Below, piece by piece: positions 52,810 through 62,008 of a stretch of DNA of 64,000 nt. The notes under the pieces are model-generated. The model saw nothing but the letters and a program-made list of their open reading frames with translations, ran no database searches and was not told where the DNA came from. The number at the start of each line of letters is the position of its first letter. Position 1 is the first letter of the stretch. The translations under genes and the position numbers were made by a program. This stretch comes from CAXBCP01 sp963974055 (lineage in GTDB: Bacteria; Pseudomonadota; Alphaproteobacteria; MPNO01; UBA830): assembly GCA_963974055.1 (NCBI GenBank), contig CAXBCP010000020.1, forward strand, positions 1 through 64,000, written 5' to 3'.

Positions 52810-54783
52810 ATGAAATCCATCACAGTCGGCCTAGTCCAAATAAATAACAGCTTTTCGGGGCAAAATTACCTCCCGTATTCGGTGGGTCTGCTCGAAAGCT
52901 ATGTTCGCGCAAGATCCGCAAACCCCGATCGTTACGATTTTCTGAAACCGATATACAAACGTCTGCCGGTGGGTGACGCGGTGGACCTGCTCGACGGAGC
53001 GGATGTCGCAGGTTTCAGTACGTATGTGTGGAACGGCCGGATATCCCTTGAAATCGCACGGCAGTTAAAGGCGCGCACCCCGGAGGTGCTTATCATCTTC
53101 GGCGGACCCCATGTCCCCGATGACCCGACGGAGTTCCTGCTCGAAAACCGGTTTATCGATCTTGTCGTCCACAATGAGGGCGAAGCGCGTTTCTGTGAAA
53201 TTCTGGACGCCCTGCCGGCACGTAACTGGGACGACGTTCAGAGCGTGAGCTATATCGGTGCCGATGGTCAGGTCGTGCGAAATCCTGCGGGCGCGAGATT
53301 TCGGGACCTCGACGATGTTCCATCTCCTTTTCTGGACGGCACATTCGATCGATTGCTCGGCTCGAACCCTGACGAAAACTGGATCGGGTTGTGGGAGACC
53401 AATCGCGGCTGCCCGTTTCGTTGCACGTTCTGCGACTGGGGTTCTGCAACAGCCGCCAAGGTGACCAAGTTTGGCGAGGAGCGTTTGTTCAGAGAAATCG
53501 ACTGGTTTGCGGACAACAAGATCGAGTACATCTTTTGCTGCGATGCGAATTTTGGCATCCAGAAGCGCGATATTGATATCGCCGAATATGTCGCAAAGGC
53601 CAAAAAGGACAAGGGTTATCCAGCGGCGCTATCAGTGCAGAACACCAAGAATGCGACAGAGCGTGCCTATCTGACCCAGAAAATTCTGTCCGATTCCGGT
53701 CTGAACAAGGGTGTTGCGCTGTCCATGCAGAGCGTCGACATGACGACCCTGGAATCGATCAAGCGGGAAAATATATCGCTGGAAACCTATATGGAACTCC
53801 AGCGACGGTTTACGCGGGATTCCGTCGAAACCTATAGCGATCTGATTCTGGGACTACCCGGCGAAACCTACGAGTCGTTCGTCAGGGGCGTCGATCTGCT
53901 GATCGAGAACGGTCAGCACAACCGCATCCAGTTCAACAATCTTTCGATTCTGCCAAACGCCGAAATGGGCAGTGCCGCCTATCGCGAGAAATACGGCATG
54001 GTCACTGTTGAATCGGAAATCATCAATATTCATGGCGAGCGGGTCGTCCTGGAAGACGATGTCACGGAAGTGCAGGACCTTGTTATCGCGACCCATTCGA
54101 TGCCTATGGCGGATTGGCGAAAAACACGCGCCTTTTGCTGGATGACCGCGTTGCTGCATTTCAACAAGCTGTTTCAGATACCCCTGATGGTCGCGCATGA
54201 AATATCAGGAACCAGCTACCGCCGAATGATCGAAGCTTTCCTGGAAGCAGATACAGCGCGGTCCCCGCTAATCGCCGAAATTTGCAGGTTTTTTGAAGAA
54301 GAAGCACGTGAGATCCAGACTGGCGGATCTGAATACCGGTTTTCGAAGGAATGGCTTGGGATCTACTGGCCTGCCGATGAATACATCTTCATTAAAATGA
54401 CCGCTGAACAAACCTTTGATCAGTTTTATAGCGAGGCCGCCGAAATTCTGGCCGGCGTCATCGCGGAAACAGCCCCCGGTGCGGACATTGCCCCGCTTGA
54501 CGACGCGCTGCAGCTCAACCGCCTTTTGGTAAGCCAGCCGTTCGTCACCGACGATATCTCGACAGACCTCAGATACGACCTGACAACATTCTACCAGAGC
54601 GTCCGCAAAAACGAACCTGCGACGCTTCAGAAGCTGGAGAATACGATTCTGATCGAACGCTCGGCGAAGAGCTATGACGACCTTCAGACATGGTGTCGCG
54701 AAGTCGTCTGGTGGGGGAATAAGAAGGGTGCCTATCTGTATTCTAACCGGACTGGCGAAAAACAGCTGGCGGGCCATTATTGA
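52810..54783 (+). CDS. Cobalamin-binding-domain radical SAM enzyme
   Basis: 657 aa. Residues 1-150 form a B12-binding-type Rossmann domain (YLPYSVGLLESYVRA, VAGFSTYVWNGRISLEIARQLKARTPEVLIIFGGPHV). The radical SAM core follows with CPFRCTFCDWG (Cys 201, 205, 208 bind the 4Fe-4S cluster) and GLPGET. The last 250 residues are an uncharacterised helical extension. Such class B enzymes methylate unactivated carbons or rearrange substrates. In a sugar-nucleotide cluster it could C-methylate or otherwise modify the sugar. The open frame starts at 52747; ATG 52810 gives the family-like start, though no strong ribosome site is seen for either. Confidence 0.86.
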   Translation: MKSITVGLVQINNSFSGQNYLPYSVGLLESYVRARSANPDRYDFLKPIYKRLPVGDAVDLLDGADVAGFSTYVWNGRISLEIARQLKARTPEVLIIFGGPHVPDDPTEFLLENRFIDLVVHNEGEARFCEILDALPARNWDDVQSVSYIGADGQVVRNPAGARFRDLDDVPSPFLDGTFDRLLGSNPDENWIGLWETNRGCPFRCTFCDWGSATAAKVTKFGEERLFREIDWFADNKIEYIFCCDANFGIQKRDIDIAEYVAKAKKDKGYPAALSVQNTKNATERAYLTQKILSDSGLNKGVALSMQSVDMTTLESIKRENISLETYMELQRRFTRDSVETYSDLILGLPGETYESFVRGVDLLIENGQHNRIQFNNLSILPNAEMGSAAYREKYGMVTVESEIINIHGERVVLEDDVTEVQDLVIATHSMPMADWRKTRAFCWMTALLHFNKLFQIPLMVAHEISGTSYRRMIEAFLEADTARSPLIAEICRFFEEEAREIQTGGSEYRFSKEWLGIYWPADEYIFIKMTAEQTFDQFYSEAAEILAGVIAETAPGADIAPLDDALQLNRLLVSQPFVTDDISTDLRYDLTTFYQSVRKNEPATLQKLENTILIERSAKSYDDLQTWCREVVWWGNKKGAYLYSNRTGEKQLAGHY

Positions 54784-54811
54784 GCATTTCTTATCGGTAT
54801 CGAGCTAGCTG

Positions 54812-55807
54812 ATGGCAATGCAGCGCGTATTGGGCGATACCGGAATTATCGTATCCGGCGTCGGATTTGGAGGCTGGGGTATCGGCGGACGCACGGAAGG
54901 CACTACTTCCTATGGCGATACCGACGACGCCACCTCTTTGGCGGCGCTCCGACGCGCACTCGATGCAGGCATAATCTTCATCGATACCGCCCCGGCCTAT
55001 GGCGATGGGCGGAGCGAGACGCTCATCGGGCAGGCAATCGCCGATTATCCGCGTGACCAGGTTGTGCTCGCGAGCAAAGCAGGTGTCGCGCACTGGACGG
55101 GACAACCTGACTACACGCCGGCAAATATAGTCGCGTCCCTCGACGCGACACTTCGGCGCCTGAACGTGGACTATCTCGACCTCCTCCAACTACACAATGC
55201 GCCGCTGGATACGCTCCGCCGCCGACCGGACATTCTGGAAACGCTCAACCGTCTGGAGGAACAGGGGAAAACAAGGTCCTGGGGGTTGTCGGTTAAAACA
55301 CCCTCGGAAGGCGTTACAGCAATCGAAGAATTTTCGGCTCCCGTTATCCAAGCTAATCTGAATATGCTCGACACCCGCGCAGTGTCTGACGGGCTGCTGT
55401 CGACAGCGCTCGCGCATAACACCGGCGTAATCGCGCGTACGCCCCTGTGTTTCGGATTTCTGAGCGGATTTATTACAGCAGAGACCCGTTTCCCATACGG
55501 CGACCACCGTAATAACTGGCCACGTGAACAGGTTCTTCATTGGCTCGAAGGCGTCGAGACTGTGTTTGCGGCAATTGCCCAGGACGAAGGATACAGCCGG
55601 GCACAGAATGCGGTCCGTTTCTGCCTTTCACTTCCCGGCGTATCGACGGTTTTGCCGGGGATCATGTTTCCCGCGGAAGCAGACGAACACGCACAGGCGT
55701 GTTTGGCGGGCCCCTTGCCCCAGGATGCGGTCGATCAAATTCTAAAAATTAACGAGGAAACGGATTTTTTCCTGCCGCTTGCCGATACCGGAGGCAACGA
55801 ACAGTGA
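54812..55807 (+). CDS. Aldo/keto reductase
   Basis: 331 aa AKR-superfamily NAD(P)H-dependent reductase with a TIM barrel. The tetrad is visible: Asp and Tyr in DTAPAYGDGRSE, Lys in LASKAG, His in LLQLHN. The family reduces aldehydes or ketones; in sugar clusters it commonly reduces a keto group on the nucleotide sugar. Here it could reduce the C4 ketone or the keto group of a two-carbon branch, as YerF does in yersiniose formation. Its stop overlaps the GTG start of the nucleotidyltransferase by four bases. Confidence 0.9.
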   Translation: MAMQRVLGDTGIIVSGVGFGGWGIGGRTEGTTSYGDTDDATSLAALRRALDAGIIFIDTAPAYGDGRSETLIGQAIADYPRDQVVLASKAGVAHWTGQPDYTPANIVASLDATLRRLNVDYLDLLQLHNAPLDTLRRRPDILETLNRLEEQGKTRSWGLSVKTPSEGVTAIEEFSAPVIQANLNMLDTRAVSDGLLSTALAHNTGVIARTPLCFGFLSGFITAETRFPYGDHRNNWPREQVLHWLEGVETVFAAIAQDEGYSRAQNAVRFCLSLPGVSTVLPGIMFPAEADEHAQACLAGPLPQDAVDQILKINEETDFFLPLADTGGNEQ

Positions 55808-56508
55808 CAACGTTACAGGTGGCAATTCTCGCCGGCGGCCGGGGCGAACGGCTGGGAGAATTGACCCAGAACACCCCGAAGCCTTTGCTTCCTGTTGCGG
55901 GCGAGCCCTTTATCGCCCACCTGCTGGTCCGGCTCGCGCGGGCCGGACTAACGCAAGTCGGAATTCTCACCGGACCATTCGACGATATCTTTCATTCTGT
56001 GCTGGGCACCGGCAGCGATTACGGGGTCGAACTCAGCCTTATTCCAGAGCCCGAACCGGCAGGCACCGGCGGCGCGCTTCGCTATATCGCCGATAGAACC
56101 GGCGAAGAATTTATCTGTATGAACGGCGATTCCCTGTTCGACATTGACTATTTGGCACTGTCCGGCAGAACGCTCGACCGTGATTCCGATTTCGACATTT
56201 GTCTGCGCCAGCTCGATGATACGAAGCGCTATGGCAGGGTAGAACTTGATGACACCGGACGGGTCACCCGCTTTGGCGAAAAAGAATCAAGCGGGCCCGG
56301 ACTGGTCAACACCGGCATTTACCGAATCCGATCCGAGATCATAAGCCAACTGCCTCCCCGCCCCGCTTCGCTTGAGACGGAGATACTGCCGGCGCTGGTA
56401 AAGCGACAACGGGTTACCGGTCGGGTACATAACGCGCCCTTCCTTGACATCGGTATCCCGTCGGATTTTGCGCGTGCATCGGCGTTCGTGAAAGATCTAC
56501 CCACCTGA
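55804..56508 (+). CDS. Sugar-1-phosphate nucleotidyltransferase, HddC-like
   Basis: 234 aa. VAILAGGRGERLGELTQNTPKPLLPVAGEPFI is the nucleotidyltransferase signature; EPEPAGTGGALRYI and FICMNGDSLFDID give the metal-binding Asp; DTKRYGRVELDDTGRVTRFGEK and GLVNTGIYRI resemble HddC, the D-glycero-D-manno-heptose 1-phosphate guanylyltransferase. Start is GTG with GGAGG ten bases upstream, coupled to the aldo/keto reductase. It would produce the GDP-sugar that feeds the 4,6-dehydratase and 3-dehydrase of this cluster. Confidence 0.88.
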   Translation: MTTLQVAILAGGRGERLGELTQNTPKPLLPVAGEPFIAHLLVRLARAGLTQVGILTGPFDDIFHSVLGTGSDYGVELSLIPEPEPAGTGGALRYIADRTGEEFICMNGDSLFDIDYLALSGRTLDRDSDFDICLRQLDDTKRYGRVELDDTGRVTRFGEKESSGPGLVNTGIYRIRSEIISQLPPRPASLETEILPALVKRQRVTGRVHNAPFLDIGIPSDFARASAFVKDLPT

Positions 56509-56608
56509 AGTCGCCACGCGCCGCGACCGCAGGATTTCCCATAACGCGGAAATTTGATAGCTTCGCCGGGATATCGGCCCATAAAGATCCCAAACAAAAC
56601 GAGAAAAA

Positions 56609-58024
56609 ATGAACGCGAATTCAGACCTAACGCTGACGATGGTCTCTCATGCCTGCATCAGGATCGACGGGGAATTTGGCGCATTGCTGTGCGACCCCTG
56701 GATCCTCAACGAGCCGGTATACAATTTCACTACCTGGAAATTTCCGGATGTTGTGCTGTCCCCCGACGAAGTACTCGATGGCATAACGCATGTGTTTATA
56801 TCGCATGCCCATGAAGATCACTTTCATGTCCCGTCACTCGATCTGATTTCCCGCGACGTTACCGTACTTTTGCCTGAATATTCATGGCATCCGGGGCTAC
56901 GCGCCCAGACGATCGAACTGACGATGCGACGACTGGGATTTTCGGACATCCATAAATACATGCCCTGGCAAACAGCTGAAATCGGGGGCGATGTCTCGCT
57001 TACATTCGTCCCCGCGGCTCGGAGCAAACCCCAGGACTGGGAAAATTGCGCGCTTGTTGTCGATCATCCGTCGGCCAGAATCCTAAATGTAAACGACTGC
57101 CCAACCGACGAGGAACTCTACCGAGGCTTGCGGGAACGATACGACCGGTTCGACCTCGCCTTGATTCAATATGCCGGCGTGTCGTCCTTTCCCGGTCGGT
57201 TCAAATTCGACGAACCGGAGATGCGGGAGATCGTCAAAAACAGGCGCGCTAATTTCGACGAACAAGACAGAGCTGCCGAGAACCTTGATGTCGACTACAT
57301 CATTCCGTTCGCTGGCGATTTCTGCTGGCTGGACGAGACGATGCTGCATTGCAATTGGGCGAGCCGGGCGACGCCGAAGCTTTTCGAACAGTGGTGCAGC
57401 GAAAATCACAGTGATAAATCATTCGAGCTGATGCTCATGAATCCATCGGATGTCTGGTCGAAGTCCGGAGGATTGCAGCGAAACCATACGCCGGTCGACT
57501 GGGACCGCTATCTCGATAGCATTGCAGAACTGAAGGCACGAAAGCAGCCCAAGCTGGACGCGACCAACGCATGGCTGTCGGCGAGCGACCGAAAGAACCT
57601 CCGCGCGCGTACGGATAAATATCTTACGACAATGCAAAAACACATCTGCCGTGAATTTATCGATTTCTCTGCCGCGATCCGGTTCAGGGTAGATGGACCA
57701 GAGTCCGGATTCTCGTTCGTGCTTGAGGCAGACCCCAAGGACGGTTTTCGCGCGGGCTGGAACGACACCATCGCCACCGGTCACACCTGCCACCTGACTG
57801 AAGCTCAATGGGCGTCGGTACTGGAATGCAAGATCATGTTCAACAACCTGCATTGGACCGGGATCATCGAACAGCATGTGCCTTTCCGGCTCGATATGGC
57901 AAAATTCTGGTGGTGGCTCGAATATTATGCCGATCTAACGAACAGAGGACCGCAGGTTATCTTACAATCCCAGCAATTTCCGGAGTTCGATCAACTCGTC
58001 GAACCGCAGCGGGGACAGTTCTGA
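56609..58024 (+). CDS. Metallo-beta-lactamase-fold hydrolase of unknown substrate
   Basis: 471 aa. Residues 1-250 form an MBL-fold domain with ISHAHEDHFHVP (His 66, His 68, Asp 70, His 71), later RILNVNDCPTDEE and LDVDYIIPFAGDFCWLDE, in the UlaG/CMP-NeuAc-hydroxylase-like group. The last 220 residues are an extra domain rich in Trp and aromatic residues (FWWWLEYYADL), without recognised motifs. Some relatives are Rieske-assisted hydroxylases, but no Rieske CxH motif is present here. It may hydrolyse or oxidise a sugar or an acyl donor. The next gene begins 31 bases downstream. Confidence 0.8.
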   Translation: MNANSDLTLTMVSHACIRIDGEFGALLCDPWILNEPVYNFTTWKFPDVVLSPDEVLDGITHVFISHAHEDHFHVPSLDLISRDVTVLLPEYSWHPGLRAQTIELTMRRLGFSDIHKYMPWQTAEIGGDVSLTFVPAARSKPQDWENCALVVDHPSARILNVNDCPTDEELYRGLRERYDRFDLALIQYAGVSSFPGRFKFDEPEMREIVKNRRANFDEQDRAAENLDVDYIIPFAGDFCWLDETMLHCNWASRATPKLFEQWCSENHSDKSFELMLMNPSDVWSKSGGLQRNHTPVDWDRYLDSIAELKARKQPKLDATNAWLSASDRKNLRARTDKYLTTMQKHICREFIDFSAAIRFRVDGPESGFSFVLEADPKDGFRAGWNDTIATGHTCHLTEAQWASVLECKIMFNNLHWTGIIEQHVPFRLDMAKFWWWLEYYADLTNRGPQVILQSQQFPEFDQLVEPQRGQF

Positions 58025-58055
58025 CAGGTATAAGGACAATGGATTTCAGCGCACT

Positions 58056-59081
58056 ATGACCGTGTTGCAACGCCTGATACCCGTATCGGACCAATCCGCA
58101 TGGCATGATGCCATTTCTGAAGTCGAAACGTGGCCAGCCCATTCTCACTGGTACAACAAAGCGATTTCAACAACGACCGAAAACGACATTTTTTTATACT
58201 ACTTCCGCGCAGAGACGGGCGCGGTCGCCGTAGCCCCGATTTGTCGTCGCTGGTTTGGCGACAACGCCGATATTTATACACCCTACGGCAATGGCGGCTT
58301 TGCCCGATCAGGCTATTTCAATGGGTTTTGGCCGGCTCACCGAAACTTCATGATGGATGAAGGTATTGTCTGTGCGAACATATCGCTGAACCAGTATTCC
58401 CCCGCGCTTGAGTTATTTCCACCTGCCAGTGTCGAATTTCTAAAACCCGTCTTTGTTGTCGATACGACGAAAAGCATGGAGGATCTATGGCGGAGCTTCG
58501 GGCGCAACAATCGACGCCATCTAAAAAATTGGCGCGCAACCGCAAGCGCTGAATTCATTGAGGATCATGAGCAGCTTGTTGATGTGTTTCTGCGCCTATA
58601 TCCGGATTTTTCGGAGCGGCTGGGCGTAAAGCAACGTCACCGTCTTGACTGCGATACGTTACGGCTTCTTTTGGAGAACCCTGAGAACGCCAAATTGATC
58701 GGTGTCCGCGATATCGGTGGCGAAATCAGTCTTGTGCGATGCTTCCTGTATACCGAAACAAATGCAGATGCGTTCCTTGAAGCATCGACGCCCGATGGCC
58801 GCGGACACTCGCGGGCTGTGTATTGGCGCGCCTATGAATGGGCTCACGATTTCGGGATTAAACGGCTGAACCTGTCCGGTGGCATATCGGCCGGCGATTC
58901 CCTGGAATTTTTCAAGAAAGACCTGGGTGGGCATCGACATTCGTTATACAGGACGCGGCTGATATACGACCCGGACAGATATAATAGGCTCTGCATACAA
59001 ACGGGTAACAGCGCAGCGTTACTGTCAGGAGCCTTCTTTCCGCCCTATCATCAGCTCGAAACAGGTGAAGCCGACGCATGA
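58056..59081 (+). CDS. FemAB/GNAT-like acyl or aminoacyl transferase
   Basis: 341 aa with two GNAT-like halves as in the FemAB / BioF2-like group. Recognisable pieces are SHWYNKAISTT near the start, SFGRNNRRHLKNW around residue 150, and VYWRAYEWAHDFGIKRLNLSGGISAGDSLEFFKKDLGG near the end, a common pattern in this group (small residues then FK-x-x-G). Members transfer acyl or amino-acyl groups to amines, often on cell-surface glycans. No aminotransferase that makes an amino sugar is visible in the cluster, so the acceptor is unclear. It overlaps the next gene by four bases. Confidence 0.8.
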   Translation: MTVLQRLIPVSDQSAWHDAISEVETWPAHSHWYNKAISTTTENDIFLYYFRAETGAVAVAPICRRWFGDNADIYTPYGNGGFARSGYFNGFWPAHRNFMMDEGIVCANISLNQYSPALELFPPASVEFLKPVFVVDTTKSMEDLWRSFGRNNRRHLKNWRATASAEFIEDHEQLVDVFLRLYPDFSERLGVKQRHRLDCDTLRLLLENPENAKLIGVRDIGGEISLVRCFLYTETNADAFLEASTPDGRGHSRAVYWRAYEWAHDFGIKRLNLSGGISAGDSLEFFKKDLGGHRHSLYRTRLIYDPDRYNRLCIQTGNSAALLSGAFFPPYHQLETGEADA

Positions 59082-59956
59082 AACGAAAAGCAATTATCAT
59101 GGCCGCCGGCAACGGCACACGACTTCGCCCAATCACGACGGCCATCAACAAGCATCTTGCACCGGTTTATGACAAACCGATGATCTTGTATTCGCTCAGT
59201 ACGGTTATGCTGGCCGGAATGCGGGAGGTCCTTTTGGTTACCAATCCGGGAGACGAAGGGGCATTTCGCCACCTGCTGGGCGACGGCGACCGCTTTGGCA
59301 TCGAAATTTCGTACGCCATTCAGGATGCGCCTGCGGGACTTCCGGATGCATACATCCTGGCGGAAGAATTTCTCGACGGTTGCGCCAGCGTCATGACGCT
59401 GGGTGACAATCTGTTTTATGGTCACGGGTTGTCCAGTTCGTTGAGGAAGGGACTCGCTACAGAAAATTCCAGTATCTTTCTCTACTATGTCGACAACCCA
59501 CGTCCCTACGGCGTGGCAATTCTCGATGATGCCGGCAACATTGAGAACGTTATCGAAAAGCCGGCAGAAAGCGTCAGTAATTTTGCCATCGCGGGATTGT
59601 ATCTCTTCGATGCGCGCGCGAGCGAAATAGCTAAAAACCTGACACCATCGCAGCGGGGCGAGCTGGAAATCGTCGATATGATAAGGGTTTATCTGGAAGA
59701 GAATTCACTGGACGTTGTGCACATTGGCCGTGGCATCACGTGGATGGACATGGGTACTGCGGACCGTTTGCTGGCAGCGTCCAACTATATGCAATTGATC
59801 CAGAACCACGCCAATCTGAAGGTATGCGTTCCCGAGGAGATTGCCTGGAGCAACGGGTGGATCGATGAAAATAACCTGAAGCGGTCTGCGAAATTGTTCG
59901 AAGGGACGCCTTATGGCGACTATCTTCGCCTGCTTCCCGCATTACCTAAATACTGA
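59078..59956 (+). CDS. RmlA-like glucose-1-phosphate thymidylyltransferase family protein
   Basis: 292 aa nucleotidyltransferase. KAIIMAAGNGTRLRPITTAINKHLAPVYDKPMILYSLSTVMLAG is the RmlA-type start, QDAPAGLPDAYILAEEFL, MTLGDNLFYG (metal Asp) and YYVDNPRPYGVAILDD are family motifs, and the C-terminal TWMDMGTADRLLAASNYM is complete. It most likely makes dTDP-glucose or a similar nucleotide sugar. Two residues depart from the usual start: AAGNGTR replaces GGSGTR, so base specificity could differ. No RmlB, C or D gene is in the window. Confidence 0.88.
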   Translation: MKRKAIIMAAGNGTRLRPITTAINKHLAPVYDKPMILYSLSTVMLAGMREVLLVTNPGDEGAFRHLLGDGDRFGIEISYAIQDAPAGLPDAYILAEEFLDGCASVMTLGDNLFYGHGLSSSLRKGLATENSSIFLYYVDNPRPYGVAILDDAGNIENVIEKPAESVSNFAIAGLYLFDARASEIAKNLTPSQRGELEIVDMIRVYLEENSLDVVHIGRGITWMDMGTADRLLAASNYMQLIQNHANLKVCVPEEIAWSNGWIDENNLKRSAKLFEGTPYGDYLRLLPALPKY

Positions 59957-59998
59957 TATCCAGCGTAACCCGCACGCTTCCGGGACACCCCAGACCTG

Positions 59999-60916
59999 AT
60001 GGCTGCCCCCCAAATCCTGCTCTCGATCGTGTCGCCCATTTACGGCGTTTCAACGGAATTTGTCGAACTTGCCGACGCCATGCCAGTGAATTTTCCGGGT
60101 GTGGAATGGATAGTCGTCCATGACGACGACGGGACAGAAAATAGGAACGGAGACCTTGCCGAACCCAGTCTTCCTGCGTACGCCAACCTATTGGCTGGCG
60201 ACGGAGAAGGAGCGACGGCCGCCGTCAACAAAGGTATTGCAGCCGCGCAGGGTCGCTTTTTACTTTTTCTGATGGGAGACGATTTCCTTGTTCCGGATGG
60301 GATTACCGAACTTCTCGCCGTTCTGGATACCGACGACGACACAGATGTTTTCTCCGGTTACGTCGATTTTTTCGCGGGGGCGCCCGGCAAATTCCGCGGC
60401 CTTGAGGCTTCGCCGCCGACGCTGTCCTGGTCTCGTATCTTGTACGGTCGCCCCTGTCTCGGATCGCGGGTCTTTCGCGCAGATCTATTTAAGAAACATG
60501 GCCCGTTCGACACCAACTATCTCTATTGCAGCGACCGTGAATTCCTAGCGCGCATTTTCATGTCCGGCATTGTAGAGCGCGGAGTCCGGATCCCGTTATA
60601 CAGGTACCGCGTCCATGGCGGCTCGCAGACCATGGGCGGCGATCCCGGGAGAATTGCCCGGTATATCAGTCAGCACGTGCGGCTTGCGGAATGGCTACAG
60701 GACCAGTCCGATACAGAGCGCGACCGCATGAGGGAATGGCAGGCCTACGAGACAGCGCGGTTAATTTACTTCCTGATGGCATCGGGCCAACCGATCCGGG
60801 CGATCTGCGCCGCGCTGCATCAGTCAGTCCGACAGCCGAGATGGTTGTTCAAACTGAAACGGGCCCGCACCATTGCGCGAAATATCGCTGCGCAGGATTC
60901 AGTCCTCGGCCCCTAG
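59999..60916 (+). CDS. Glycosyltransferase family 2 protein
   Basis: 305 aa GT-A fold enzyme. LLSIVSPIYGVSTEFVELADAMP begins the domain, GATAAVNKGIAAAQGRFLLFLMGDDFLVPDG contains the metal-binding Asp pair, and YLYCSDREFLARIFMSG is the acceptor-side motif. The C-terminal 80 residues are basic and helical and probably attach to the membrane surface. Its last 18 bases overlap the end of the convergent FkbM gene. Confidence 0.88.
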   Translation: MAAPQILLSIVSPIYGVSTEFVELADAMPVNFPGVEWIVVHDDDGTENRNGDLAEPSLPAYANLLAGDGEGATAAVNKGIAAAQGRFLLFLMGDDFLVPDGITELLAVLDTDDDTDVFSGYVDFFAGAPGKFRGLEASPPTLSWSRILYGRPCLGSRVFRADLFKKHGPFDTNYLYCSDREFLARIFMSGIVERGVRIPLYRYRVHGGSQTMGGDPGRIARYISQHVRLAEWLQDQSDTERDRMREWQAYETARLIYFLMASGQPIRAICAALHQSVRQPRWLFKLKRARTIARNIAAQDSVLGP

Positions 60917-61954
60917 GTTCGTCCGCGAAGACCAATACGCCACATCGTTGCGCTTTCGCCGCGCGTCGACGAAGCTGCCGGCAAGAACCGCCGCACCGTC
61001 AGGGTTGCCGCGCACCGCATCGCCAAGTGCCATAAGTTCCCTGGCTTCGTCTTCGAGGTTCAGCGTTGCCGCGGTTGTAATCCATGTTTCGATCCGGGAC
61101 CTTTCATCGCCGGTATAAAACGCGGCTGCCAGTTCCAGGGCGAATTCGTAATATTCGGTCAGGACAGCGACCACCAGCAGACAGGCGGTCGACCGCTCTG
61201 ATATTCCACCGACAGGCGCAGCACCTAGAAGAGGGTCTTTAAAAAAAACGGCGTCTGCCTGAATTGCCCGCTCGCGGCTCCAATGGGTACGCTTGTCCAG
61301 CTTGTTCAGCGACCGCAGCCGAAACAAGTCGAAGCCATAGAACGCGAATCCGTGATCCCGCAGAAAATTCTCGAGCTCCGAAAACATGGCCTGACCGTCA
61401 TAAAGCTCGCAAAATGACACTTCCGAAATCACTGCCACTGTTCTGTCGGAAAGTGTCCGCGAACCGCCGCTGAGAATTTCCAGTTCTGTGCCCTGAGTGT
61501 CTATCTTTATGAATTCCCCGGCATTCGGGTCATCAGCGAGCCGATCGAATATGATCGCGTCGAGCGTCGTAACCGGAACTGTGAGCTCTCCGACCTTATG
61601 CCACTTGACCATATCGTAGCGCTCGACATATCTGGCATTGGGTTCCCGCAGAGAATCATTTGTAGGTGCGCTGATGCGATGCAGCTGCGCTTCGCCGGTG
61701 AAACCGGCCAATCCCACGGCCTGAAGGTTGAAATTCGCGAACGGGCTGCCGTTCCGTTTCGCTGCCTCCGTAATTAGGCGGCATTCTTCGGGGTCAGGTT
61801 CGAAACCGACCACGCCCGTGTGAGCGGCAAATGGTTCTACGATCTCGTGCACGCCGCCACGGGCGCCAATATCGACAAACCCGAGGGGTGCCGCCTCAAA
61901 CAAGCAATGTAACGCCGAGGACCTGAATTCGGGAGAATCCGTCAACGCACTCAT
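60899..61954 (-). CDS. FkbM-family SAM-dependent methyltransferase
   Basis: 351 aa. FVDIGARGGVHEIVEPF binds SAM near residue 27, VVGFEPDPEECRLI follows, and FIKIDTQGTELEILSGGSRTL is the FkbM hallmark around residue 168. FkbM enzymes O-methylate sugars or polyketides. The C-terminal 100 residues lie beyond the catalytic domain and are helical. It is part of the right-hand minus-strand run with PhyH and the ABC exporter, so it probably methylates the exported glycan or its terminal sugar. Confidence 0.88.
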   Translation of the reverse strand: MSALTDSPEFRSSALHCLFEAAPLGFVDIGARGGVHEIVEPFAAHTGVVGFEPDPEECRLITEAAKRNGSPFANFNLQAVGLAGFTGEAQLHRISAPTNDSLREPNARYVERYDMVKWHKVGELTVPVTTLDAIIFDRLADDPNAGEFIKIDTQGTELEILSGGSRTLSDRTVAVISEVSFCELYDGQAMFSELENFLRDHGFAFYGFDLFRLRSLNKLDKRTHWSRERAIQADAVFFKDPLLGAAPVGGISERSTACLLVVAVLTEYYEFALELAAAFYTGDERSRIETWITTAATLNLEDEARELMALGDAVRGNPDGAAVLAGSFVDARRKRNDVAYWSSRTNLGAED

Positions 61955-62008
61955 TTGTTGCCCCTTTTTGCCGGATTGCCGGCGTCTCTGAATTGCAAAA
62001 TCTGAAAT

